A stretch of DNA of 64,000 bases, from assembly GCF_015350805.1 (NCBI RefSeq), contig NZ_JADKSG010000002.1:372001-436000 (forward strand), written 5' to 3'. Source of the stretch: Herbiconiux sp. VKM Ac-1786. GTDB taxonomy: Bacteria; Actinomycetota; Actinomycetes; Actinomycetales; Microbacteriaceae. The position numbers and the translations under genes were made by a program. Positions 57,185 through 64,000 of the stretch are shown piece by piece. Below the pieces are notes generated by a model. The model saw only the letters and a list, made by a program, of their open reading frames with translations. It was not told the origin of the DNA and made no database searches. The stretch's first letter is position 1; each line of letters starts with the position of its first letter.

Positions 57185-58892
57185 GCGACTTCGTCGAGGA
57201 GTCCTGCTCCTCGAGCGCCGCCTGGTCGCCGTCGACCGCGGGCGCGATATGCAGCGCGAGCTGCTTCCCGAGCTCGACGCCCCACTGGTCGAAGGAGTCG
57301 ATGCCCCAGATGGTGCCCTCGGTGAACACGATGTGCTCGTAGAGCGCGATCAGCTGGCCCACGACGCTCGGTGTGAGCGCCGGCGCGAGGATCGACGTCG
57401 TCGGCCGGTTGCCGCTGAACACGCGGGCCGGGACGACCGCCTCGTCGGTGCCCTCGGCGCGCACCTCGTCGGCCGTCTTGCCGAAGGCGAGCGCCTTGGT
57501 CTGGGCGAAGAAGTTCGCGAGGAACAGCGCGTGCACGTCGGCACCGGGGGCCACCGCCGCACCGTCGCCGACCTGGTCGCGCAGCCCGTGCGCGGGGTTG
57601 GCCACGGCGATGAAGTCGGCCGGGATCAGCCGCGTGCCCTGGTGGATCAGCTGGTAGAACGCGTGCTGGCCGTTCGTGCCCGGCTCGCCCCAGAAGATCT
57701 CGCCGGTGTCGGTGGTGACGGGGGAGCCGTCCCAGCGCACGCTCTTGCCGTTGGACTCCATCGTGAGCTGCTGCAGGTAGGCCGGGAAGCGGTGCAGGTA
57801 CTGCGCGTACGGCAGCACCGCGTGGCTCTGCGCGCCGAGGAAGTTGGAGTACCAGACGTTCAGCATGCCCATCAGCACGGGCACGTTCCGCTCGAGCGGC
57901 GTGGTGCGCATGTGCTCGTCGATGGCGTGGAAGCCGGCCAGGAAGTCGCGGAACCCGTCGGGCCCGATCGCGATCGCCACCGAGGTGCCGATGGCCGAGT
58001 CGACCGAGTAGCGGCCACCCACCCAGTCCCAGAAGCCGAAGGCGTTCTCGGGGTCGATGCCGAAGGCCGCGACCTTGTCGAGCGCGGTCGACACGGCCAC
58101 GAAGTGCTTGGCCACGGCGCCCGTGCGGGCCTCGTCGCTGTCGTCGATGGCTCCGGATGCGCCGAGCCGCTCCCACAGCCACTGGCGGGCCAGGCGGGCG
58201 TTGGTCAGCGTCTCCAGCGTGCCGAAGGTCTTCGAAGCGACGATGAACAGCGTCGACTCGGGGTCGAGGTCGGCGGTCTTCTCGTAGATGTCGGAGGGGT
58301 CGATGTTCGAGACGAAGCGCACCTCGAGGCCCGCCTGCACGTACGGCTTCAGCGCCTCGTAGACCATCACGGGGCCGAGGTCGGAGCCGCCGATCCCGAT
58401 GTTCACCACCGTCGCGATGCGCTTGCCGGTGACGCCGGTCCACTCGCCCGAGCGCACGCGGTCGGCGAAGGCGTAGACCTTGTCGAGCGTGCCGTGCACC
58501 TCGGCGTCGATGTCGGCGCCGTCGACCACGAAGCCCGCCGGCGGCTCGAGGCCCTCACCGTCGGGGGTCCCGCCATCCGGTCGCCGCAGGGCGGTGTGCA
58601 GCACGGCCCGGTTCTCGGTCACGTTGATGTGCTCGCCCGAGATCATGGCGCGGTAGCGCTCGGCGACCCCGGCGTCCTCGGCGAGCTGCAGCAGCTGGGC
58701 GAGGATGTCGTCGGTGAGCAGGTTCTTCGACAGGTCGACCGTCAGGTCGGCGGCCTGGAAGGTGTAGCGCTCGGCCCGGTCGGGCTCGGCGGCGAACCAG
58801 CCCCGCAGGTCGGGCTCGAAGCCGTCGGCCGTGCCGAGCAGGGCCTTCCACGCGTCGGTTGAGGTCGGGTCGAGGGGCGCCGATTCGGCCAT
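57150..58892 (-). CDS. pgi: glucose-6-phosphate isomerase
   Basis: 580 residues, longer than the usual 540-550 but normal for Actinobacteria. Interconverts glucose-6-phosphate and fructose-6-phosphate. Blocks: [18 protein letters not shown], phosphate-binding [49 protein letters not shown] (catalytic region) and [13 protein letters not shown]. Start [11 protein letters not shown] set by AGGAGAG directly upstream. Downstream of pnuC with a gap of 31 bases, likely the same transcript. Confidence 0.98.
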   Translation of the reverse strand: MAESAPLDPTSTDAWKALLGTADGFEPDLRGWFAAEPDRAERYTFQAADLTVDLSKNLLTDDILAQLLQLAEDAGVAERYRAMISGEHINVTENRAVLHTALRRPDGGTPDGEGLEPPAGFVVDGADIDAEVHGTLDKVYAFADRVRSGEWTGVTGKRIATVVNIGIGGSDLGPVMVYEALKPYVQAGLEVRFVSNIDPSDIYEKTADLDPESTLFIVASKTFGTLETLTNARLARQWLWERLGASGAIDDSDEARTGAVAKHFVAVSTALDKVAAFGIDPENAFGFWDWVGGRYSVDSAIGTSVAIAIGPDGFRDFLAGFHAIDEHMRTTPLERNVPVLMGMLNVWYSNFLGAQSHAVLPYAQYLHRFPAYLQQLTMESNGKSVRWDGSPVTTDTGEIFWGEPGTNGQHAFYQLIHQGTRLIPADFIAVANPAHGLRDQVGDGAAVAPGADVHALFLANFFAQTKALAFGKTADEVRAEGTDEAVVPARVFSGNRPTTSILAPALTPSVVGQLIALYEHIVFTEGTIWGIDSFDQWGVELGKQLALHIAPAVDGDQAALEEQDSSTKSLIAKYLALRSS

Positions 58893-58923
58893 GTTCTCTC
58901 CTGGGGATCGTCCGTCGCGCCGG

Positions 58924-59592
58924 CTACACCGGGACGCGCTTGCTCTCGAATCTACTGCCGGTGCGGGCACGCGCCCAGACGAAGAAGCCGATCAGGGTGA
59001 ACACGCCGTAGAAGAGGTACATGAACGCCGAGGCGTAGTAGCCGGCGCTGATCAGCAGGGGCACGCCGACCACGTCGACCGCGACCCAGATCAGCCAGAA
59101 CTCCGTCCAGCCCTTGGCCATGCCGTAGGTCGCGAGCAGCGAGCCGACGAACACCCAGGCGTCCGACCAGACCGGCTCGTACGACCCCAGTGCGGTGAGC
59201 ACAGGGGTCAGCAGCGCCGTGCCGCCCACCAGTCCGACGGCGAGCAGGATGCGCGTGCGCCCGCTCGCCCAGCGGGGCACGACCGCGGCTCCCGACTCCC
59301 CGCGGGCCTTCCGCCACTGGTACCAGCCGTAGACCGACACGATGATGAACATCACCTGCCGCCCCGCCTGCCCGAGGAGGTTCACGGGGTTCGGCGTGCC
59401 GAACACGGCGCCGAGGAACACGGTGAACAGCAGCACGTTGCCGACGATGCCGACGGGCCAGGCCCAGACCCTCCGCCGCATGCCGCCGAGGGCGCTGGCG
59501 AGGCCGAACACGTTGCCCACCACCTCGCGCCACAGCACCGTCTGGTCACCGATGTGCAGCTGGGCGTCGAAGAGCCACTCGATCACATTCAC
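58924..59592 (-). CDS. pnuC: nicotinamide riboside transporter PnuC
   Basis: 222 residues, seven membrane helices. [45 protein letters not shown] and [22 protein letters not shown] are PnuC hallmarks. Carries out facilitated uptake of nicotinamide riboside (or a related vitamin) for NAD synthesis. ATG at [11 protein letters not shown]. No NAD-related riboswitch was recognised in the 119 bases upstream. Precedes pgi. Confidence 0.93.
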   Translation of the reverse strand: MNVIEWLFDAQLHIGDQTVLWREVVGNVFGLASALGGMRRRVWAWPVGIVGNVLLFTVFLGAVFGTPNPVNLLGQAGRQVMFIIVSVYGWYQWRKARGESGAAVVPRWASGRTRILLAVGLVGGTALLTPVLTALGSYEPVWSDAWVFVGSLLATYGMAKGWTEFWLIWVAVDVVGVPLLISAGYYASAFMYLFYGVFTLIGFFVWARARTGSRFESKRVPV

Positions 59593-59657
59593 GAGCCGTA
59601 GAACGGCGACGGATGCCCGGGCATTCCCGCACCGCGCGGCGAACTCGGCCCGCCCGC

Positions 59658-59663
59658 TACCCT
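59658..59663 (+). promoter_or_regulatory. -10 box (TACCCT) for the UbiB-like gene
   Basis: TACCCTGG, 48 bases before the ATG, in the divergent gap next to pnuC; the same octamer stands at 38651. Confidence 0.35.
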
Positions 59664-59711
59664 GGGCACCAGACGCCGGGGCCGTGCCCGGCCGGCAGGG
59701 GGACCGGACGC

Positions 59712-61721
59712 ATGATCACCGACGTACTGACCGTGCTGCTGGCCGTCGTGTCGGCGGTGCTCGTGGGCTTCGTGGCCAGGCGCATCCTGGACACCCCGGT
59801 CGGCTGGCCGCGCAGCATCGTCGTGGGCCTCATCGTCTTCGCCACCGGGCTGCCGTTCGCCTCCTGGCTCGTCGACCAGACGGGTCTCCTGACCGACGGG
59901 CGCACCGCCGACGTCCGCGTCGCCCTGACGGTGCTCGCCGTGGTGCTGCTGGCGGTCGCGTGGGTGTTCGCCCTCGGGGTGGGGGTGCTCGTTGCCCTCG
60001 AGGCGATCGTGCCGACCCGGCCGCTGCCGAATCCGATCGACACCGTGCGCGCGGCGATCCGCCGCCGCAAGCGCACCCGCCGCTACCTCGCGATCGTCGG
60101 CATCGCCACCCGGCACGGCGCCGGCTGGCTGTTTCACGGCCACTCCCGCGTGCAGCACGAGCTGACCACCAGCGAGCAGCGGGCTAGGGCGCTGGTCGCG
60201 ACCATCAACGAGTCGGGCGTGACCTTCGTCAAGCTCGGCCAGGTGCTCTCGACCCGCCGCGACCTGGTGCCCGAGCCCTACCTCAGCGCCCTGGCCTCCC
60301 TGCAGTCGGGGGCGACCACCCTGCCGTGGGAGACGATCCGGCCGGTCATCGAGGAGGCCCTCGGCGCCGGGCTCGAGACCGTGTTCGCGTCGGTCGACCC
60401 CGAGCCGCTGGCCGCGGCATCCGTCGCCCAGGTGCACCGGGCCGTGCTGCTCGACGGCACCGCGGTGGTCGTCAAGGTGCAGCGGCCCGCCGCCCGGGCA
60501 CAGGTGGAGGCCGACGTCGACATCATCGTGCGCCTCGCGCACCGCGCTGAGCAGCGCACCCAGGCCGGCCACGACCTGCGGCTGGAGTCGGTGGCCCGCG
60601 GCTTCACGGCGACCCTGCTCGACGAGCTCGACTACCGCATCGAGGCGACCAACGTCGAGATGATCCGCCGCACCCTCGAGCACGCGGCCGCCGACGACGG
60701 GCACGGGAACGGCGTCACGATCGCGGTGCCGCACGTCTATCCAGCGGCCTCGGGCGCGCGGGTGCTGACGATGGACCTGGTCGCGGGCGTGCCGCTCAGC
60801 GGCGCCGCCGACGAGCTGGCCACGCTCAGCACCGAGGCCAGGCAGGCCCTCGCGAACGGGCTGATGATGGCGGTGCTCGAGCAGATCCTCGTACACGGCG
60901 TCTTCCACGCCGACCTGCACCCGGGCAACGTCATCCTGACCCCCGACGGGGAGCTCGGGCTGATCGACTTCGGGGCCGTCGGCATCATCGAGCGCAGCCA
61001 GCGCAGCTACCTCACGGCGCTCATGCTCGCGGCCGTCAGCGAGGACGACATCGCCGCCACCGAGGCGCTGCTGCTGATCGTCGACGTGCCGGCCGACGCC
61101 GACCTCGACGCCCTGCGCCACGACGTGGGCGTCGTGATCACGACCGAGCGGTTCCGGCCGAAGGGCAGCCAGTCGATCTTCACCCGGCTGCTCGACGTGA
61201 TCCGGCAGCACCACATCGCGCTGCCCGGCGACCTGGCGTCGGCGTTCCGCAGCTTCGCCACCCTCGAGGGCTGCCTGAAGGTGCTCGACCCCGGCTTCGA
61301 CATGTTCGAGCAGGCGCTGCCGATGGTGCCGAAGCTGCTGCGCCGAGACCTGTCCGTGCACCGCACCGTCACCAGCGTGCAGGCGCAGGCCGCGGTCGGT
61401 GCCGCCCGGCTGCGCACCCTGCCGGGGCGGCTGGACGCGCTGCTCTCTGGCGTCGAGAACGGCACCTTCTCGCTCAAGCTCAAGGCGTTCAGCGACGACG
61501 CCGGTCAGGGCTTCGTGCAGTCGATCGCCTCCGAGCTGGTGGGCACGCTGATCGCCATCGCGGCGGTCGTGATCGCGCTCGTGCTGATCGTCACCGACGG
61601 CGGGCCGCTCGTCACCGACGGGCTGCGGCTGTTCGACCTGTTCGGCGCCTTCATCGGGTTCCTGGGGTTCCTGGGGCTCCTCCGGGTGGTGCGGCAGATC
61701 GTCATCCGACGGCGCCGCTGA
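59712..61721 (+). CDS. ABC1/UbiB family atypical kinase
   Basis: 669 residues. Three membrane helices at the start (about 1-100), then the UbiB kinase-like domain: KxGQ motif in VTFVKLGQVLSTRRDLVPEPY, Ala-rich loop EPLAAASVAQVHRA, ATP lysine in VVVKVQRP, catalytic HADLHPGNV and metal-binding IDFGAVG; two C-terminal helices (IAAVVIALVLIV and LFGAFIGFLGFLGLL). The family is an ATPase linked to quinone or isoprenoid lipid metabolism. Its 3' end overlaps the convergent monooxygenase by 20 bases. Confidence 0.92.
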   Translation: MITDVLTVLLAVVSAVLVGFVARRILDTPVGWPRSIVVGLIVFATGLPFASWLVDQTGLLTDGRTADVRVALTVLAVVLLAVAWVFALGVGVLVALEAIVPTRPLPNPIDTVRAAIRRRKRTRRYLAIVGIATRHGAGWLFHGHSRVQHELTTSEQRARALVATINESGVTFVKLGQVLSTRRDLVPEPYLSALASLQSGATTLPWETIRPVIEEALGAGLETVFASVDPEPLAAASVAQVHRAVLLDGTAVVVKVQRPAARAQVEADVDIIVRLAHRAEQRTQAGHDLRLESVARGFTATLLDELDYRIEATNVEMIRRTLEHAAADDGHGNGVTIAVPHVYPAASGARVLTMDLVAGVPLSGAADELATLSTEARQALANGLMMAVLEQILVHGVFHADLHPGNVILTPDGELGLIDFGAVGIIERSQRSYLTALMLAAVSEDDIAATEALLLIVDVPADADLDALRHDVGVVITTERFRPKGSQSIFTRLLDVIRQHHIALPGDLASAFRSFATLEGCLKVLDPGFDMFEQALPMVPKLLRRDLSVHRTVTSVQAQAAVGAARLRTLPGRLDALLSGVENGTFSLKLKAFSDDAGQGFVQSIASELVGTLIAIAAVVIALVLIVTDGGPLVTDGLRLFDLFGAFIGFLGFLGLLRVVRQIVIRRRR

Positions 61722-63186
61722 GGTGGTCGCTCGCCGGCTGCGGTTCGCCGAACCAGCGCTCGAGCGCTCGTTCGAGCCCCTCCCCGTCATCGCCCGCCCA
61801 CGCGACCCGGCCGTCGGGGCGCAGCAGCAGGGCGGGGGCGGGAAGGGCTGCCCGGTCGGGGGCCAGCGCCACGCGGTCGGCTCGGTCGGGCCAGCCCTCG
61901 AGCGGGAGGGTGCCCGTGCCGTCGAGCAGCAGTCCGCGCCCGGCGTGCGTGAGGTCGGAGAGGCGTCGGCCGTCGCCGAGGGGGAGGTCGCGCATCCGTC
62001 GCCCCACCAGGTCGAACGGGTCGTCGTCGCCCTCGGCCGGTTCGTCCCGGATGCCCAGCCCCGTGATGCGCCCGGCCAGCAGCCGGGCCACCGGCTCGAG
62101 CTGCAGCAGCTCGCCGAGCAGGTGCCGCACCGCCTGCGGGCCGGGCTCGGGGGAGAGCAGCTCGCTCTGCGCCCGCGTGAGCGTCAGCACCTGCTCGGCC
62201 ACCGGGCGGCGCTCGGCCTCGTAGCCGTCGAGCAGCCCGGGCGGCGCCCAGCCGGCGACCTCGGCCGCGAGCCGCCAGCCGAGGGCGAAGGCGTCCTGCA
62301 GGCCGAGGTTCAGGCCCTGGCCTCCGAGGGGCGGATGCACGTGGGCGGCGTCGCCCGCCAGCAGCACCCGGCCCGCCCGGTAGCGCTCCGCGAGGCGCGT
62401 GGCGTCGGTGAAGCGGGTGAGCGAGCGCGTCGCACGAACCCCGAAGTCGGTGCCGGAGTAGGCGCGCAGCTGCGTGCGGAACTCCTCGAGCGTCGGCGGC
62501 ACCGTGCGGTCCTCGGCGACCGAGGCGGCGGGCACGACCGCGCGGTGCAGCCCGTCGCCCGCGGGGCCGATGCCGAAGCCGCGATGGAGCACCCGCACCT
62601 CGGACGCGATGCGCGCGACCTCCTCGGGCGCGACCGAGCCGTCGAGCTCGATCTCGCCGAGCAGCCACTCGGTCGAGGCCGGCTCGCCCGGGAAGCCGAT
62701 CCCCGCGAGCCGCCGCACCGTGCTGCGCCCGCCGTCGCAGCCGACCAGCCAGCGGGCTCGCAGCCGGTCCCCACCCGCGAGCAGCACGAGGACGCCGTCC
62801 GCATCCTGTTGGAAGGCTTCGAGCGCGGCGCCGCGGCGCAGTTGGGCGCCCAGCTCGGCCGCCCGCTCGGCGAGCAGCCGGTCGGTCGTGGGCTGCGGGA
62901 TGCCCAGCACGTAGTCGTGGTCGGAGTCGAGTTCGACCGTCGCCCCCTCGAGCCCCGCGAGACCGCGGCCCGCGCCGGGGTAGCGCTGCCCGTGCGCCAG
63001 GAACCGGTCGAGCAGCCCGCGCAGCGCCAGCACCTCGACGCTCCGCGCGTGGAGCCCGAGCGAGCGCACCGCCGGGTTCGGCTGCGCCTCCCGCTCGAGC
63101 ACCACCACGTCGACCCCGTGCAGCCGCAGTTCGCTGGCGAGCATGAGACCGGTGGGTCCGCCTCCGCTGATGACGACGTCGTGCAT
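61702..63186 (-). CDS. aromatic-ring flavin monooxygenase, Rox-like
   Basis: 494 residues. Group A flavoprotein hydroxylase: MHDVVISGGGPTGLMLASELRLHGVDVVVLER, DG motif WLVGCDGGRSTVRRLAG, GD motif GRVLLAGDAAHVHPPLGGQGLNLGLQDAFALGWRLA, and a C-terminal thioredoxin-like domain lacking cysteines (LLLRPDGRVAWAGDD). Closest by feel to rifampicin monooxygenase (Rox) and polyketide hydroxylases; substrate unproven. Start chosen for AGGAGG directly before ATG. Confidence 0.88.
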   Translation of the reverse strand: MHDVVISGGGPTGLMLASELRLHGVDVVVLEREAQPNPAVRSLGLHARSVEVLALRGLLDRFLAHGQRYPGAGRGLAGLEGATVELDSDHDYVLGIPQPTTDRLLAERAAELGAQLRRGAALEAFQQDADGVLVLLAGGDRLRARWLVGCDGGRSTVRRLAGIGFPGEPASTEWLLGEIELDGSVAPEEVARIASEVRVLHRGFGIGPAGDGLHRAVVPAASVAEDRTVPPTLEEFRTQLRAYSGTDFGVRATRSLTRFTDATRLAERYRAGRVLLAGDAAHVHPPLGGQGLNLGLQDAFALGWRLAAEVAGWAPPGLLDGYEAERRPVAEQVLTLTRAQSELLSPEPGPQAVRHLLGELLQLEPVARLLAGRITGLGIRDEPAEGDDDPFDLVGRRMRDLPLGDGRRLSDLTHAGRGLLLDGTGTLPLEGWPDRADRVALAPDRAALPAPALLLRPDGRVAWAGDDGEGLERALERWFGEPQPASDHLSGAVG

Positions 63187-63297
63187 CCGACCCTCCTCCT
63201 GCCGCCCCGAGCCCCGGCGCGGGTGCCCGGTGTCGCTCGGGCGGCCCGCCATTGTGCCTGGTCAGGTGGGCCTTGCGGCAAGCCCCGTGCCCTCCGT

Positions 63298-63303
63298 TAT
63301 CCT
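63298..63303 (+). promoter_or_regulatory. -10 box (TATCCT) in front of a possible leaderless short ORF
   Basis: TATCCTGG with TTGCGG 19 bases before it (63273-63278). Transcription would begin at about 63309, next to the ATG of an 18-codon frame at 63308. Confidence 0.4.
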
Positions 63304-63307
63304 GGAG

Positions 63308-63364
63308 ATGCGGGCGGACACGGGGCGGCCCGCCTGTCACGCGGCCGGCTTCAGCACCGGCTAG
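63308..63364 (+). CDS. putative 18-residue leader peptide
   Basis: MRADTGRPACHAAGFSTG followed by TAG. Placed exactly where transcription from the TATCCT box would start, so a leaderless leader peptide is possible. The downstream hairpin GCCCCG-N10-CGGGGC (about 63389-63410) could pair with this for attenuation. Support is only positional; it could equally be random sequence in the 270-base gap. Confidence 0.2.
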   Translation: MRADTGRPACHAAGFSTG

Positions 63365-63456
63365 CTGAGCGCACGACCCGCCCCGCGGTTGCGGACGGGG
63401 CTCGACCGCGGCGCAAGGGGGTTGGCCGACGAGCCCGGTCGTCGCATGCTGGGCCC

Positions 63457-63705
63457 ATGACCGATGACACCCCGTTCCAGAACCCCGCCCACGGCACCGA
63501 CGACGACACGCAGCTCGACGAGATCGAGACGGCGGCGAGCGTCGACGAGGTCGCCGAGGAGGTGCGCGACTCCATCCGCCACGGCGAGGTGGAGGACGAC
63601 GTCTCCGACGTCCTCGAGGAGCGCCTCGAGGAGGCGGGCGTGCACCTGCGCCCCGAGACCATCGACGACATCGCCGACGACATCGAGAACGACGTCTCCC
63701 ACTGA
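63457..63705 (+). CDS. small acidic helical protein of unknown function
   Basis: 82 residues, about 40% Asp/Glu and no aromatic core: DDTQLDEIETAASVDEVAEEVRDSIRHGEVEDDVSDVLEERLEEAGVHLRPETIDDIADDIENDVSH. Two amphipathic helical stretches are likely. No family known to me. Ribosome site is weak; a -10-like GCATGCT stands just ahead (about 63445), hinting at a leaderless transcript. Confidence 0.65.
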   Translation: MTDDTPFQNPAHGTDDDTQLDEIETAASVDEVAEEVRDSIRHGEVEDDVSDVLEERLEEAGVHLRPETIDDIADDIENDVSH

Positions 63706-63738
63706 CCCGCCCCGCCCCGCCGCGACCTGCCGGCGCGG

Positions 63739-63762
63739 CCGCTGACCCCGCCGGGTCAGCGG
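63739..63762. terminator. hairpin between convergent genes at the right edge
   Basis: CCGCTGACCC (63739-63748) pairs with GGGTCAGCGG (63753-63762) around CGCC: a 10-bp perfect stem 33 bases past the acidic-protein stop and overlapping the stop codon of the regulator gene on the other strand. Confidence 0.55.
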
Positions 63763-64000
63763 GGGGCGTCGGCGCCGAAGGCGACGCCGAGGGCGAAGAG
63801 GGTCGAGACGCCGTAGTGCTCCATGGCCGCGGCGACGCGGCGGCGGCCCGTGCGGGGGTTGATGCCGAGCCGGCGCGAGGCCGTCTCGAGCGTGACGCCC
63901 TGGCGCATCAGCACCAGGAGGGGCGCCCAGGGCACGTCCGCCGGCTCGGCCGGGGTGGCGCGCTGCCAGAGCAGCTCGAAGTACTGCTCTGCCATCCCCG
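63756..64000 (-). CDS. C-terminal part of an HTH (LuxR-like) transcriptional regulator, cut by the window edge
   Basis: At least 79 residues visible; the frame continues past the right edge, so the true start is outside. EQYFELLWQRATPAEP is the joint seen before the DNA-binding domain in TrmB/LuxR-like regulators. A helix-turn-helix follows: MRQGVTLETASRRLGINPRTGRRRVAAAMEHYGVSTLFALGVAFG, with TLETASRRLG as the recognition region start. Sensor domain and target unknown. Confidence 0.7.
   Translation of the reverse strand, partial: GMAEQYFELLWQRATPAEPADVPWAPLLVLMRQGVTLETASRRLGINPRTGRRRVAAAMEHYGVSTLFALGVAFGADAPR

Noticed and set aside
63300-63370. tRNA-like stretch at the right end
   Set aside because: No cloverleaf can be folded, no T-loop GTTCRANNC and no CCA-proximal acceptor pairing.

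Overview
The window is about 70% GC, codes with strongly C/G-ended codons and carries a complete actinobacterial division and cell-wall (dcw) cluster with no ftsA, no ddl and no min genes but with sepF, yggT and divIVA/wag31. Gene order, the Rv2175c/PknL-type pair beside it, and the style of the accessory genes point to a member of the Microbacteriaceae; I cannot fix the genus from this sequence.

Layout. (1) 1-4.3 kb: a PASTA-domain Ser/Thr kinase on the minus strand, divergent from an Rv2175c-type DNA-binding protein, then a polyprenyl diphosphate synthase and a small DUF3040 membrane protein closed by a strong terminator. (2) 4.4-24.4 kb: mraZ - [mraW RNA element] - rsmH - ftsL - ftsI - murE - murF - mraY - murD - ftsW - murG - murC - ftsQ - ftsZ - yggS - sepF - yggT - divIVA - lspA - rluD, all on the plus strand and mostly joined by ATGA/GTGA overlaps. 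MraZ probably controls the head through three GTGGA repeats. The ftsZ-yggS junction holds three copies of a 17-bp unit that form a chain of overlapping six-codon micro-cistrons; pgeF (yfiH), often found at this spot, is absent. (3) 24.4-34.2 kb: accessory metabolism: zinc-free MDR oxidoreductase with its divergent TetR repressor and a palindromic operator, an SfnG/SfnB-like organosulfur pair, a glycosyltransferase, a cytoplasmic GH3 glucosidase, a small acidic protein and a flavin monooxygenase. (4) 34.3-40.4 kb: SRPBCC protein, a small membrane protein interrupted by one in-frame amber codon, an iron-sulfur (6-4)-type photolyase, a zinc alcohol dehydrogenase, several small DUF proteins and an alpha/beta hydrolase. 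(5) 40.5-46.5 kb: a ROK regulator with a shortened kinase fold followed by a very large secreted, sortase-anchored (LAATG) GH3 glycosidase. (6) 46.5-64 kb: quinone reductase/TetR pair, a membrane protein plus LuxR-type two-component system, two penicillin-binding-type serine hydrolases, a GntP permease, an ICMT-like methyltransferase, pgi and pnuC, a UbiB-like kinase, a Rox-like flavin hydroxylase, a small acidic protein and the end of an HTH regulator cut by the window edge.

I see no insertion sequences, prophage genes, CRISPR arrays, rRNA or tRNA genes. Many convergent gene pairs overlap at their 3' ends, so intergenic space is scarce; no gap exceeds about 300 bases. The most interesting non-coding signals are the three-stem RNA before rsmH, the 17-bp stop/restart relay after ftsZ, a two-copy family of long palindromes between convergent genes, and a window-wide excess of the hexamer GGATGC.
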